A DNA stretch of 38,342 bases, from contig PFGT01000112.1 of assembly GCA_002782005.1 (NCBI GenBank), positions 12,203 through 50,544 on the forward strand, read 5' to 3'. The translations under genes and the position numbers were made by a program. This document shows, one piece after another, positions 17,130 to 26,440 of this stretch. Under the pieces are notes generated by a model. That model had not been told where the DNA came from and did not search any database. It was given only the letters and a program-made list of their open reading frames with translations. How positions within the stretch are numbered: position 1 is the stretch's first letter; the number at the start of each line of letters is the position of its first letter. The DNA is from Hydrogenophilales bacterium CG12_big_fil_rev_8_21_14_0_65_61_21 (GTDB lineage: Bacteria > Pseudomonadota > Gammaproteobacteria > Burkholderiales > Thiobacillaceae).

Positions 17130-17480
17130 ATGCCTGCTGCAAAATCCACTAAAGCAAAACCCGCTACAGCGACTACCGCTGCCAAACCTGCTGTGAAGAA
17201 GGCCGCTGCAAAACCTGCCGCGAAGAAAGCGGCCGCTCCCAAGGCGGCCGCCAAGCCCGCTGCAAAGAAGGTTGCCGCCAAGCCTGTCGCCAAGAAGGCT
17301 GTGCCCAAGGCCGCTGCAAAACCTGCCGCGAAGAAAGCGGCTGCTCCCAAGGCGGCCGCCAAGCCCGCTGCAAAGAAGGTTGCTGCCAAGCCTGTCGCCA
17401 AGAAGGCCGCGCCCAAGGCCGCTGCAAAACCTGCCGCGAAGAAAGCTGCTGCTCCCAAGGCGGCCGCCAAGAAGGCCTGA
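17130..17480 (+). CDS. Histone H1-like Ala/Lys/Pro-rich DNA-binding protein
   Basis: A 116-residue protein made almost wholly of Ala, Lys, Pro, with a few Val and Thr, in AAKPAAKKAAAPKAAAKP-type repeats. Such tails resemble eukaryotic H1 C termini and bacterial HctB/AlgP-like proteins, which bind and compact DNA through charge. The sequence has no folded domain. AAGGAG lies 9 nt before the ATG, and the gene stands alone between a promoter-like region and a strong terminator. It is built from a 36-residue unit repeated 2.5 times, so its length may vary between strains. Confidence 0.88.
   Translation: MPAAKSTKAKPATATTAAKPAVKKAAAKPAAKKAAAPKAAAKPAAKKVAAKPVAKKAVPKAAAKPAAKKAAAPKAAAKPAAKKVAAKPVAKKAAPKAAAKPAAKKAAAPKAAAKKA
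17205..17477 (+). repeat. 108-bp tandem repeat, about 2.5 copies, in the H1-like gene
   Basis: Copies begin at 17205, 17313 and 17421, each at GCTGCAAAACCTGCC. The first two full copies differ at about four positions by eye; the third stops after roughly half a unit. Each unit encodes 36 residues in frame. The near identity at DNA level points to recent duplication rather than selection on protein composition alone. Confidence 0.9.
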
Positions 17481-17499
17481 ATCCTTTCCGGCCACAAAC

Positions 17500-17527
17500 A
17501 AAAAAGGCGGGTCACCCTGCCTTTTTT
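17500..17527. terminator. Bidirectional Rho-independent terminator
   Basis: AAAAAAGGC (17500-17508) pairs with GCCTTTTTT (17519-17527); inside, GGG pairs with CCC around a TCA loop. A/T runs on both outer sides make it work for the H1-like gene on the plus strand and msrQ on the minus strand. The msrQ stop codon is the loop itself (17512-17514). Confidence 0.88.
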
Positions 17528-18180
17528 GTTGCCTGTTTCTGTCGCCGCCACCATAGCCGCACCCCCAACAAAACAGCGAGTACGGCAGCATAAATGACCG
17601 GCAGGGTGACATCCTGTTTCACCAGCCAGTAGTAATGCAGCACGCCGCAGATTGCGGCAGGGTAGACCAACCTGTGCAAGCGCAGCCAGTTGCGTTTCAA
17701 CACTCGCACCGAGCGGTCGTTCGAGGTCAGCGCCAACGGCGCAAGCATCAGTAACGCCGCCATGCCGGCGGTGATGAAGGGCCGTTTGTAGAGGTCCTTA
17801 AAGATCGCCATCCAGTCGAAGAACTGGTCCAGCCATAGATAGGCAGTAAGGTGCAGTACACCGTAGGAGAAGGCGAACAGACCCAGCATCCTGCGGTAGC
17901 GCAGCCAACGGCCATCACCGGTCAGGCGGCGCAGCGGCGTAATGGCGAGAGTGATGAGCAGTAGGCTCAGCGTCCAGGTGCCCAGGGAGCGAGTCACGAA
18001 CTCGATCGGGTTGACACCCAGTCCGTGGCCGAGGCCGAGCGCGAACAGACGCGCCAGCGGCAGCAGGCATAACAAGAAAACGGTATAGCGGGAAAAGCGT
18101 GACCAGAGATACGTGACAATATCTGCAGGATAAAGACCCGCCGAATCGTCACCCATTACGCCTTTATCGTCACGTCTCAT
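17512..18180 (-). CDS. msrQ: MsrQ haem-binding membrane subunit of the methionine sulfoxide reductase system
   Basis: A 222-residue membrane b-type cytochrome (YedZ family) with about six hydrophobic segments. Histidines for haem lie in FSYGVLHLTAYLW and in LHRLVYPAAICGVLHYYW. It takes electrons from the quinone pool or a flavin reductase and passes them to MsrP. It follows msrP after 12 bp in the same direction. The start may be the first Met at 18180 or Met9. The last codons overlap the shared terminator hairpin. Confidence 0.93.
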   Translation of the reverse strand: MRRDDKGVMGDDSAGLYPADIVTYLWSRFSRYTVFLLCLLPLARLFALGLGHGLGVNPIEFVTRSLGTWTLSLLLITLAITPLRRLTGDGRWLRYRRMLGLFAFSYGVLHLTAYLWLDQFFDWMAIFKDLYKRPFITAGMAALLMLAPLALTSNDRSVRVLKRNWLRLHRLVYPAAICGVLHYYWLVKQDVTLPVIYAAVLAVLLGVRLWWRRQKQATKKAG

Positions 18181-18192
18181 TGGTCACGCCGT

Positions 18193-19113
18193 TCAAAAAT
18201 ATTTCTTCAAATCCATGCCGGCATAGAGCCGCGCCACCTGATCGCTATAACCGTTAAACAGCTCGGTCTTGCGCTTGAAGAACTCGCCGATGCGGCGTTC
18301 GCGAGCCTGGCTCCAACGTGGGTGATCGACGTCCGGATTCACGTTCGAATAGAAGCCATACTCACGCGGCGCCGCCGCCATCCATGCGCTGATCGGCTGG
18401 CGCTCGACGAAGCGTATCTTGACGATCGATTTGCCGCTTTTGAACCCGTATTTCCAGGGCACTACCAGACGGATCGGGGCGCCATTCTGATTCGGCAATT
18501 CCCGGCCGTACAGGCCGACCGACATGAGCGTCAACGGGTGCGTCGCCTCGTCCAGGCGCAGGCCCTCGACATAGGGCCAGTCGAGCGCCGGCCAGCGCTG
18601 ACCGGGCATTTGTTTGGCATCGTGCAGGGTAATGAATTCGACATACCTGGCCTTGCCGGTCGGCTGGGCCTGCCTGATTAGTTCAGCGAGCGGGAAGCCC
18701 AGCCAGGGGATTACCATGGACCAGCCCTCGACACAACGCATACGGTAGATGCGTTCCTCCAGCGGGAATGCCCTGGTCAGCGCATCAATGTCCCAGACCC
18801 TCGGCTTCAGGCATTCGCCTTCCACGCTCACCGTCCACGGCCGCGTGCGCAGGCTGCCGGCGTTCTTAGCAGGGTCTTCCTTGTCGGTGCCGAACTCGTA
18901 AAAGTTGTTGTAGCTGGTGATCTCTCGCCAACTGTTGGCCGTCTGGCCGCCGCCGACTGTGGTCTTCTTCCAGGCCGGCAGAGCGGCTCGTGCTGGCAGA
19001 GCGGCACAGAGCGCCAAGGCGAGCGAACCCGTAAGAAACTCACGGCGTCTTTCATATACCCTCTCGGGCGTAATTTCAGTCGGTAGAATGCGCGGTGTGG
19101 AATCGGCAGCCAT
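18193..19113 (-). CDS. msrP: MsrP periplasmic protein-methionine-sulfoxide reductase, molybdopterin subunit
   Basis: Reduces oxidised methionines in periplasmic proteins. The start at MAADSTPR (19113) is fixed by AGGAGGT 7 nt upstream; longer readings lack such a site. A twin-arginine signal RRREFL (22-27) with a hydrophobic stretch ending at about residue 43 shows folded export. C127 in [11 protein letters not shown] is the likely molybdenum ligand. The 306-residue length fits. It heads the msrP-msrQ operon and is divergent from the RND adaptor across 96 bp. Confidence 0.95.
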   Translation of the reverse strand: MAADSTPRILPTEITPERVYERRREFLTGSLALALCAALPARAALPAWKKTTVGGGQTANSWREITSYNNFYEFGTDKEDPAKNAGSLRTRPWTVSVEGECLKPRVWDIDALTRAFPLEERIYRMRCVEGWSMVIPWLGFPLAELIRQAQPTGKARYVEFITLHDAKQMPGQRWPALDWPYVEGLRLDEATHPLTLMSVGLYGRELPNQNGAPIRLVVPWKYGFKSGKSIVKIRFVERQPISAWMAAAPREYGFYSNVNPDVDHPRWSQARERRIGEFFKRKTELFNGYSDQVARLYAGMDLKKYF

Positions 19114-19209
19114 GATGGCGACCTCCTGTAGCGTTGGCGGTGATCGGTTGTCGTATCGACGACGAGTATCCGACCGCCATTTGCCGAAATAATTTCCGTG
19201 AGGCGATAC

Positions 19210-20346
19210 ATGCGTTTTTTTCTCAAGGTATTCATTGTCATACTGGCCCTGGCCGGCGGCATTTATCTTTACCAACGCCCAGCGCCATCCGCCAAGACCA
19301 GTGAGAAAAAAGACACCACCCCGGTTCCTGTCCTGGCGGCTCAGGCGATCACCCGCGATCTAGCCATTGCCATCGACCTGGTCGGCCGTGGCGAGGCCTA
19401 TGAGTCGGTCTCGCTCAAGTCCCGCGTTGATGGTCAGGTGCAAACTGTGTTGTACCGAGAAGGTCAGCACGTCCATGCCGGCGACGTGCTGTTGCGTCTC
19501 GACCCATCTGATTTCAATGCCCGCCGGCAGCAGGCCGAGGCCACCCTGGCCAGGGATCGCGCGCTGCTTAAACAGGCCCAGGCCGATGCGGCTCGTTACC
19601 AGACGCTGAAAGAACAGGGCTTCGTCTCAGAAGAAAAACTGACCGGCCTGCACGCCGCCGAGGCGGCAGCCAAAGCGACGGTGAACGCCGATCGGGCCAG
19701 CCTGGAACTGGCCCGTCTGCAATTGAGTTATGCCACGATCCGCGCGCCTATTTCGGGCATCGTCGGCGCCCGTCTGGCCTTCCCCGGCACGGCGGCCAAG
19801 ACCAATGACACGGTGCTGGCGATCATCAACCGGGTGCAGCCGCTGCTAGTCGCTTTCTCACTGCCTGAGAACCACCTGGCAGAACTACGCAAGGCACTCG
19901 CCCAGGGCGATCTAAAGGCCACCATCGGTATACCGGACGACCCGAAAATCGCCTACCCGGCCAGTGTGAATTTCGTCGACAACATGGTGGACCCGGCCAC
20001 CGGCACGGTGCTGATGAAGGCCCGGCTGGAGAATGCGGACGAGCGGCTGGCGGCGGGCCAATACCTGCGCGTCACGCTGATTCCGAAAACTCTCAAGGAC
20101 GCCGTTGTGGTGCCCTCGGAGGCGGTGCAGCAAGGACCGAAAGGCAGCGTAGTCTATGTGATCAACCCGGACCACAGCATCACCATCCGCAAGACGAATG
20201 TCGCCGCCAGCCGCGACGGCCTGTCGGCCATCGCCAGCGGCTTGAAGGCCGGCGAAACGGTGGTGACCGACGGCCATCTGAGGTTGACGCCGAAATCCAG
20301 GGTAAAGATCAAGACAGCGGATGGCGGCCAATCCGCCAAACAGTGA
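19210..20346 (+). CDS. RND efflux periplasmic adaptor (membrane fusion protein)
   Basis: A 378-residue adaptor. An N-terminal signal/anchor (about 2-21, [19 protein letters not shown]) is followed by a short linker, a lipoyl-like half ([21 protein letters not shown]), an alpha-hairpin (about 110-165), the second lipoyl half ([20 protein letters not shown]) and a beta-barrel region. It bridges the inner-membrane pump encoded 9 bp downstream to an outer-membrane channel. The ATG at 19210 is preferred, with AGG 7 nt upstream; a GTG 12 nt earlier is also possible. Substrate unknown. Confidence 0.92.
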   Translation: MRFFLKVFIVILALAGGIYLYQRPAPSAKTSEKKDTTPVPVLAAQAITRDLAIAIDLVGRGEAYESVSLKSRVDGQVQTVLYREGQHVHAGDVLLRLDPSDFNARRQQAEATLARDRALLKQAQADAARYQTLKEQGFVSEEKLTGLHAAEAAAKATVNADRASLELARLQLSYATIRAPISGIVGARLAFPGTAAKTNDTVLAIINRVQPLLVAFSLPENHLAELRKALAQGDLKATIGIPDDPKIAYPASVNFVDNMVDPATGTVLMKARLENADERLAAGQYLRVTLIPKTLKDAVVVPSEAVQQGPKGSVVYVINPDHSITIRKTNVAASRDGLSAIASGLKAGETVVTDGHLRLTPKSRVKIKTADGGQSAKQ

Positions 20347-20355
20347 GGCCGCGCC

Positions 20356-23300
20356 GTGCAACTATCTGAACTGTGCATCCGCCGCCCGGTGATGACCACG
20401 CTGCTCATGGCGGCGCTCTTGATCTTCGGTCTTATCGCCTATCGCGGCCTGCCGGTCTCGGAGTTGCCCAAGGTCGATTTCCCGACCATTTCGGTCAGCG
20501 CGGCGCTGCCTGGCGCTTCGCCGGAGACCATGGCGGCAACCGTGGCGACACCGCTGGAGGCGCAGTTCTCGACCATCGCCGGGGTCAGCTCGATCAACTC
20601 CACTAGCGCCCAGGGCGCGACCTCCATCACCCTGCAATTCGATCTCGATCGCAACATCGACGCCGCCGCCCAGGATGTGCAATCGGCCATCGCCGCCGCG
20701 CAGCGCAAGTTGCCCACCGACATGCCGGCGCCGCCGTCCTTCCGCAAGGTCAACCCGGCCGCCTCGCCGATCTTCTACCTCGCCATGCGCTCAGACACGC
20801 TGCCCATGTCGGTCGTCAACAACTACGCCGAGACCCAGTTGGCGCAGCGTATCTCGACCATCGCCGGCGTCGCCCAGGTGAATGTCTACGGCTCACAGAA
20901 ATTCGCCGTGCGGGTCCAGGTCGATCCGGATCGGCTGGCTGCTCGCGGCATCGGTCTGGACGAGGTATCCCAGGCCATTCAGTCGGCCAACGTCAATCAG
21001 CCGACCGGCACGCTGGAAGGCCCGCACCAGACCTTCGCGATCAGGGCCAACGGTCAGCTTGAATCTGCGGCCGCCTACCGGCCACTGATCGTCGCCTACA
21101 AGAACGGCGCGCCGGTACGGCTGGAAGAAGTGGCCACGGTGCGCGACGACGTGGAGAACAACAAGCGCGCCAACTGGCTGGGCGACCAGCGCGCCATCGT
21201 CCTGGCCATCCAGCGCCAGCCGGACGCCAACACCCCGGCCACGGTAGCGGCCATCAAGGCCATCCTGCCCGCCTTCCAGGAGAAACTGCCCGCCTCCATC
21301 GAATTGAGTGTGCTCTACGACCGCAGCATTTCCATCAGCCAGTCGATAGCCGATGTGCAGTTCACCTTGGTGCTGGCCGGTTGTCTGGTGGTCCTGGTGA
21401 TCCTGATGTTCCTGCGCAATGCCTCGGCCACAATGATCCCGGCCTTGGCGCTGCCGCTCTCGGTGGTCGGCACCTTCGCGGCGATGTATGCGCTTGGCTT
21501 CAGCCTGGACAACCTGTCGCTGCTGGCGCTGACCTTGTCGGTCGGCTTCGTGGTCGACGACGCCATCGTCATGCTGGAAAATATCTCGCGCCACGTCGAG
21601 GCCGGCGAACCGCCGTTCCAGGCCGCCATCAAAGGCGCGCGCGAGATCGGCTTCACGATTATTTCCATGACTCTGTCCCTGATCGCGGTGTTCATCCCGG
21701 TGCTGTTCATGGGCGGCGTCATCGGCCGGTTGCTGCACGAATTCGCGGTCACCATCAGCGCCGCAATCCTGGTCTCCGGCCTGGTCTCGCTGACCTTGAC
21801 GCCAATGCTGGCCAGCCGCTATCTCAAGCCACATGACACCGAACGACACGGCCGTGTCTACAACCTGCTCGAAACGCTGTTCAACCGTATGCTGGCCGCT
21901 TATCGAGGTAGTCTGACCTGGGCGCTGGGCCATCCGCGCCTGATCCTGGCGGTCTTCTTTGGCACCTTTCTGGCCAGTGCCTGGCTCTATTTCCAGATAC
22001 CGAAGGACTTTCTACCCAGCGGCGACTCTGGCCAGATCGTCGCCTTCACCGAGGCGGCGCAGGACGCCTCTTTCGAGTCCATGGTGAAGAAGCAGCGCCA
22101 GGTGGCCGCCATCGCCGCCCAGGACCCCAACATCGAAACCTTCATGTCGGTGGTCGGCGCCGGCGGCTCGCGGCCCACCGTCAACACCGGCCTCATGCTG
22201 TTCAAGCTCAAACCATTTGGGCAACGCCTCGCAGCCGACCGGATCATTCAGGAGCTGCGGCCCAAGTTCGCCGCTGTTCCCGGCATCAAGGTCGCTATGC
22301 AAAACCCACCGCCAATTCGCTTGTCGGGCCGACTCACCACCGCGCAATACCAGTACACGCTACAGTCGATCGACCTGGCCGAACTCTATCGCTGGAACGA
22401 CATACTGCTCGACCGCGTCCGGCAATTGCCCGGCCTGGTCGACGTAAACAGCAACCTCAACAACAAGAGCCCGGTCATTTCGCTTGATGTCGATCGGGAT
22501 AAACTGGCGCCGCTGGGCCTGACCTTTGGCCAGGTGGAAGATACCTTGCAATCGGCCTTTGGCAGCCGGCAGATTTCCACCATCTACGGCGACAGCGACC
22601 AGTACCAGGTCATCCTGGAACTGGCGCCCGAGTTCCAGGCCGACCCCGCCATGCTCGCGCGCCTCAAGGTCCGCGCCGGCAACGGCACGCTGGTGCCGCT
22701 CGACAGCGTTGCCCGGTTGACCCGCAAGAACCAGGCCCTGACGGTAAACCACCAAGGCCAATTGCCGGCGGTGACGATCTCCTTCAACCTGCTCCCCGGC
22801 GTGTCATTGGGCACGGCGGTCAGCCGCATCCGCGCCCTGGAACAGGCGCTGAGTCTGCCCGCCTCGGTCAGCACCAGCCTGCAAGGCACGGCGCAAGCCT
22901 TTGAGGACTCACAGAAGGGGCTAGGCATTTTGCTGCTGGTAGCGGTGCTGGTGGTCTATATCGTCCTGGGCATCCTCTATGAAAGCTTCATCCACCCGCT
23001 GACCATCCTGTCCGGCCTACCCTCCGCCGGTCTGGGCGCCCTGCTCACCCTGTACATCTTCAAGGTGGACCTGTCGCTTTATGCCTTCGTCGGCATCATC
23101 ATGCTGATCGGCATCGTCAAAAAGAACGCCATCATGATGATCGACTTCGCCCTGGAACGGCAGCGCAAAGAAGGTATGGCAGCGGCCGAGGCGATCTACT
23201 CGGCCTGCCTGATCCGCTTCCGGCCGATCATGATGACCACCCTGGCGGCGCTGGCCGGCACCCTGCCCATCGCCCTGGCCATCGGCGCCGGCGGCGAGGT

Positions 23301-23424
23301 GCGCCAACCACTCGGTCTGGCGGTAGTCGGCGGCCTGGTCGTATCGCAGTTCCTCACCCTGTACATCACCCCGGTGATCTACCTCTATCTGGAACGGCTG
23401 TCGGCCCGCCGCACGGCCCGCTGA
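20356..23424 (+). CDS. RND multidrug efflux permease (AcrB/MdtBC-like)
   Basis: A 1022-residue proton-driven pump of the hydrophobe/amphiphile RND family. It begins ELCIRRPVMTTLLMAALL, the standard first transmembrane helix, has the large periplasmic loop, and carries the proton-relay pair D401-D402 in VGFVVDDAIVMLEN. The second half repeats the fold, with LPSAGLGALLTLYIF and GIIMLIGIVKKNAIMMIDFA. The start is GTG at 20356, 9 bp after the adaptor. No outer-membrane factor follows, so a TolC-like channel must come from elsewhere. Confidence 0.95.
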   Translation: MQLSELCIRRPVMTTLLMAALLIFGLIAYRGLPVSELPKVDFPTISVSAALPGASPETMAATVATPLEAQFSTIAGVSSINSTSAQGATSITLQFDLDRNIDAAAQDVQSAIAAAQRKLPTDMPAPPSFRKVNPAASPIFYLAMRSDTLPMSVVNNYAETQLAQRISTIAGVAQVNVYGSQKFAVRVQVDPDRLAARGIGLDEVSQAIQSANVNQPTGTLEGPHQTFAIRANGQLESAAAYRPLIVAYKNGAPVRLEEVATVRDDVENNKRANWLGDQRAIVLAIQRQPDANTPATVAAIKAILPAFQEKLPASIELSVLYDRSISISQSIADVQFTLVLAGCLVVLVILMFLRNASATMIPALALPLSVVGTFAAMYALGFSLDNLSLLALTLSVGFVVDDAIVMLENISRHVEAGEPPFQAAIKGAREIGFTIISMTLSLIAVFIPVLFMGGVIGRLLHEFAVTISAAILVSGLVSLTLTPMLASRYLKPHDTERHGRVYNLLETLFNRMLAAYRGSLTWALGHPRLILAVFFGTFLASAWLYFQIPKDFLPSGDSGQIVAFTEAAQDASFESMVKKQRQVAAIAAQDPNIETFMSVVGAGGSRPTVNTGLMLFKLKPFGQRLAADRIIQELRPKFAAVPGIKVAMQNPPPIRLSGRLTTAQYQYTLQSIDLAELYRWNDILLDRVRQLPGLVDVNSNLNNKSPVISLDVDRDKLAPLGLTFGQVEDTLQSAFGSRQISTIYGDSDQYQVILELAPEFQADPAMLARLKVRAGNGTLVPLDSVARLTRKNQALTVNHQGQLPAVTISFNLLPGVSLGTAVSRIRALEQALSLPASVSTSLQGTAQAFEDSQKGLGILLLVAVLVVYIVLGILYESFIHPLTILSGLPSAGLGALLTLYIFKVDLSLYAFVGIIMLIGIVKKNAIMMIDFALERQRKEGMAAAEAIYSACLIRFRPIMMTTLAALAGTLPIALAIGAGGEVRQPLGLAVVGGLVVSQFLTLYITPVIYLYLERLSARRTAR

Positions 23425-23437
23425 CGGTTTGCCGTAA

Positions 23438-23539
23438 AAGGCATTCGACACCATCTTGAAGGTAATGGGCGCTCTGGGTCTCAAGCTTCATGCCCAACCC
23501 TGCGCTCCAGGGGACGCGCCGCAAGTGGCGCACTCATGA
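23438..23539 (+). pseudogene. Fragment resembling the C-terminus of an addiction-module antidote (HigA-like) protein
   Basis: After an in-frame TAA (23435-23437) the plus strand reads 33 codons to TGA, opening KAFDTILKVMGALGLKLHAQ. This closely resembles the last helix and tail of short HTH antitoxins of the antidote family, which typically end in F-x-T-(I/V)-L-K-V-x-x-A-L-G-L-K-L-x-A. No start codon, HTH or toxin partner is present, so it is a remnant. Its 3' end runs through the attC-like sequence described separately. The match is from pattern memory. Confidence 0.5.
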
Positions 23540-23554
23540 GCTTGCACGTTGATT
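23492..23554 (+). mobile_element. Degenerate integron attC-like site
   Basis: GCCCAAC (23492-23498) fits the RYYYAAC consensus; GTTGATT (23548-23554) fits GTTRRRY at all but one position. Between them GCTC/GAGC (23504-23507 with 23538-23541) and GCGCC/GGCGC (23516-23520 with 23527-23531) are inverted around a 6-nt loop. The 63-bp length and nested half-sites suit an attC. No integrase gene or second cassette is seen, so this is probably a lone relic. Confidence 0.45.
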
Positions 23555-23812
23555 GATCCACGATCGACCGGTCAGAAGCCTATAGCAGACGTATTTTCCG
23601 TGCTGAACAAAGGGCCGCTTAGGCCGAGCACTTGTCCGTGAGTACGCGCAATGGGGGTCTGCTGCACTCGGTTACCTGCCGTTAGACCATTGACGCGACC
23701 AATGGCTGCACCGGGTGCAAAGGGTGAGTTCGGTTGAGCGAATTTCTACGACGGCTTCAGGTTCTTTGCAGACTTCCAGACAAGAAATCCAACCCTGGAC
23801 CCGGCCCTTGAA
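23555..23812. other. Gene-free stretch, nothing recognised
   Basis: Together with the preceding remnant this forms a 388-bp gap between the RND pump and the DHH gene. Both strands are broken by stops and I see no family-like reading frame, RNA gene or strong hairpin. GTTAGAC at 23681-23687 matches an attC core but has no visible partner. Confidence 0.6.
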
Positions 23813-24769
23813 TTAACCCGGATAGGTCTCGTAGAAGGCTTGCACGAAGGCGTCGAGTTGTGCCTCCGGCAGGTTGTTGATCCCGGCCGCCGCCTTGCGC
23901 CCGCCACCGCCCTCGAAGCGCTGGCAAAGGCTGTCGGCGCCTACCCGGTTATTGACTGGGGCGCGCACGCTGACTAGGTAATGGTCTTGGGCCAATGGCG
24001 TCAGCAGGGCATGGGCCCGGTCTGGACGGGCCTGGGCCAGGGCATTGGCGTAGACGCCCGAGACCCGCCGCGCCCAGGCGGCATGGGGCAGCACGAATAC
24101 CGCGCCGGAGGACCGCTCGACGTAGGGCCAAGTTGCTTCGGCCAACCGCATGTCCTCGGCATAGCCCGCCCTGAGCCGGACGAATTCCGGCGCCTCGGCA
24201 ATGAAGGCAAATGGGTCGGCGTAGCCATGCAAGCGTCGATACAGCTCGGCGGGAGAAAAGTAGAGGTCGTCGATACTGTCGCCATAGGCATTGTAGTTGA
24301 GGCACTCGCCTAGCTCCTGTAAGGCGGCGAGTTGCGGCAGGGCCAATTGCAATGGCTCGGCGGCCCGCCGGGCGGCCTGGTGCAGGTTGTCGCCGAAGGC
24401 CCCGGCCACAGCCCAGGCCCGATACCGGCCAGCGAGATAGCGATCCACCAGCAGGCTGGTGCAGACCTCCGCCGCCGTGTCAATGTGGGGCTCAAAGCCG
24501 GGCTGCACCGGCAGCTCGCCGGGGTTGTGGTGGTCAAACCAGCGCACCTTCACCCCCTTGGCGAGCAGCGACTGCAAGGCGGCCAGGTTCTTCTCCACCG
24601 TGATGTCGAGGACCGTGACCCGGTCCCCAGCCTCGGCCGTCACGCGCTTCAGCAAGCCGATGTCTCGCTTGACCCCGGTGACCAAGGCGGCTTCGGCCGG
24701 CTCGGCCAGGCGAAGTTGGTGCAGGGCGCAGAGGCCATCGGCATCGCCATTGAATACGTCAAAAATCAT
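23813..24769 (-). CDS. DHH/DHHA1 family phosphoesterase
   Basis: A 318-residue protein. The N-terminal motif FNGDADGLCAL (6-16) has the D-x-D metal ligands, VLDIT follows near 53-57, and DHH is at 79-81 in WFDHHNPG. The C-terminal DHHA1 motif GGGGRKAAAG is at 288-297, after NRVGADSLCQRF. Members include RecJ, nanoRNases and cyclic dinucleotide or pyrophosphate hydrolases. The precise substrate cannot be chosen here. It is a single gene divergent from the VanZ gene, 66 bp apart. Confidence 0.87.
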   Translation of the reverse strand: MIFDVFNGDADGLCALHQLRLAEPAEAALVTGVKRDIGLLKRVTAEAGDRVTVLDITVEKNLAALQSLLAKGVKVRWFDHHNPGELPVQPGFEPHIDTAAEVCTSLLVDRYLAGRYRAWAVAGAFGDNLHQAARRAAEPLQLALPQLAALQELGECLNYNAYGDSIDDLYFSPAELYRRLHGYADPFAFIAEAPEFVRLRAGYAEDMRLAEATWPYVERSSGAVFVLPHAAWARRVSGVYANALAQARPDRAHALLTPLAQDHYLVSVRAPVNNRVGADSLCQRFEGGGGRKAAAGINNLPEAQLDAFVQAFYETYPG

Positions 24770-24835
24770 TGTGCTTTCCCTTAAAAATGGGCAGGCTCAA
24801 GGCCGTAAACCCGATGGCACATTTCAACTACGTCC

Positions 24836-25876
24836 ATGTTCGCAAATAAGTCGGCCGCGTTCCGATATGTCTTGATCGCCTATGTCATCGCCATCGGCTT
24901 AGGCAGCCTGTATCCGTTCGCCGGCTGGCGGCCGCTTTCGAGTTGGTCGGCCGACTTTCTGTTCGCGCCGCCGCCCCGCTACTTTACCCGTAACGACGTT
25001 AGCACCAACCTGCTGGCCTATCTGCCGCTCGGCTATCTGCTGGCGCTGAATCTGTCCCAGCCTGGCCACCGCAACCTGTCTATCCTGCCGACCTTGCTGT
25101 TCGGGGCGCTATTCAGCCTGGCCATGGAGGGTCTGCAAGTCCTGCTGCCGGGCCGTATCGCCTCTAACCTGGACATCTTCCTCAACAGTCTGGGCGCCCT
25201 GACCGGCGCTCTGCTGGCGCTGCATCACAGCCGCTGGCTGCGCGCCGGACAGGCCTTATATCATTGGCGCCGCACCTGGTTTCAGGACCATGGCGACACC
25301 ACCTTGGGGTTTTGGTTGCTGGCGCTCTGGGCCGTGACCCAGTTCGCCCTGGTGCCGCAACCCGGCGTCGGCTGGCCAGCGATTCGCCTGTATACGGTCG
25401 CCCCGGCGCCGGCCGGTGTTCAGTTGTTCGACGCGCCCTGGTTCTTCGCCATGCTCGTGGAGCTGATCGTCATCGGCGCCTTCACCGCTTGCCTGCTGCG
25501 ACCAGGCCGCTATGTCGGCGCCATCTTCCTGCTCCTGGTCAGCGTCCTCGGCCTCAAACTGCTGGCCTGGGCCGTGCTGCTAAAACCTAAGGTCATGGGC
25601 GGCATCCTATCGCCGGAGACCCTAGCCGCCTTTGTGGTCGCGCTGTGGCTACTACTCCTGCCCACTGTTTCCAGACGCCGCCGAAGCGTGGCTATCGCCT
25701 TACTGATCGCCACCGACCTGGCCCGACTGCTGTTCGTTCCGGCACCATTGTGGCCTTCCGGCAGCCCGCTCAACCTGGTCGGCCTAGCCCGCCATCTGGC
25801 CGCCTTATGGCCTTGGCTGGCGCTGCTTTATCTGCTCAGGAAGACGGTGAATCATCCGCCCTCTCTGTCTCGCTGA
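24836..25876 (+). CDS. VanZ family membrane protein
   Basis: A 346-residue integral membrane protein with about nine hydrophobic segments. The first third is VanZ-like: [12 protein letters not shown], the [14 protein letters not shown] segment, [15 protein letters not shown] and [18 protein letters not shown]. VanZ in enterococci gives low-level teicoplanin resistance, but Gram-negative members have no known job. The last two thirds have no family I recognise. The end overlaps the convergent aroK gene by 41 bp. Confidence 0.82.
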   Translation: MFANKSAAFRYVLIAYVIAIGLGSLYPFAGWRPLSSWSADFLFAPPPRYFTRNDVSTNLLAYLPLGYLLALNLSQPGHRNLSILPTLLFGALFSLAMEGLQVLLPGRIASNLDIFLNSLGALTGALLALHHSRWLRAGQALYHWRRTWFQDHGDTTLGFWLLALWAVTQFALVPQPGVGWPAIRLYTVAPAPAGVQLFDAPWFFAMLVELIVIGAFTACLLRPGRYVGAIFLLLVSVLGLKLLAWAVLLKPKVMGGILSPETLAAFVVALWLLLLPTVSRRRRSVAIALLIATDLARLLFVPAPLWPSGSPLNLVGLARHLAALWPWLALLYLLRKTVNHPPSLSR

Positions 25877-26423
25877 GGGCAGCTAAGCCATCTGTCTTGC
25901 GACTGGCATCCAGGGTCAACACACCTTCCAGTTTGCGCACCAGGCAATGGACGCTCTGCCGGCCGGTATCGAGAACGATGTCGGCGGTCTGCATATATAG
26001 CGGGTGGCGCATCTCATACAGCGCCTGCAAGCGGGCCAATGGATCATCCGTTTGCAACAGGGGCCGGTTGCGGTCGTGCCGGGTGCGCAGGTACAACTCA
26101 TGAGGATGGCAACGCAAATAGATGACCGTGCCGCGCGCCTTGAGCCGGTCACGGTTGAGCGGATCGAGTATCGCGCCGCCGCCGGTGCCCAGAACGATGC
26201 CATGGCGCCGCGACAGCTCGTCGATCACGCACGCCTCGCGCCGCCGGAACCCCGCCTCGCCTTCGATCTCGAAGATGGTAGGAATTGAGACCCCGCAGCG
26301 GACTTCGATCTCGTGATCGGAATCGGCGAAGGCCAGATTGCGGTGCTTGGCCAGCAGCCGCCCGATCGTGGTCTTGCCAGCGCCCATGAGGCCGATCAGG
26401 AAGAGGTTGTCGCTTGGAATCAT
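25836..26423 (-). CDS. aroK: Shikimate kinase
   Basis: Phosphorylates shikimate at O3 in aromatic amino acid synthesis. The P-loop GLMGAGKT (11-18), D34/D36 in FADSDHEIE, the shikimate-binding [12 protein letters not shown] and GTGGGAIL are all present. It is 195 residues against a usual 170-180, the excess being a hydrophilic C-terminal tail that lies in the overlap with the VanZ gene. aroB, its frequent partner, is not adjacent. Confidence 0.95.
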   Translation of the reverse strand: MIPSDNLFLIGLMGAGKTTIGRLLAKHRNLAFADSDHEIEVRCGVSIPTIFEIEGEAGFRRREACVIDELSRRHGIVLGTGGGAILDPLNRDRLKARGTVIYLRCHPHELYLRTRHDRNRPLLQTDDPLARLQALYEMRHPLYMQTADIVLDTGRQSVHCLVRKLEGVLTLDASRKTDGLAALSETERADDSPSS

Positions 26424-26440
26424 GGTCCGATTTTACGCGA

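Noticed and set aside
20356-23424. Missing outer-membrane channel gene after the RND pump as a sign of a novel system
   Set aside because: Many RND pairs borrow a TolC-like channel encoded elsewhere, so the absence is ordinary.
23681-23687. GTTAGAC as the end of a second attC site
   Set aside because: It fits the 7-base consensus, but no matching RYYYAAC with inverted inner arms was found within a plausible distance.
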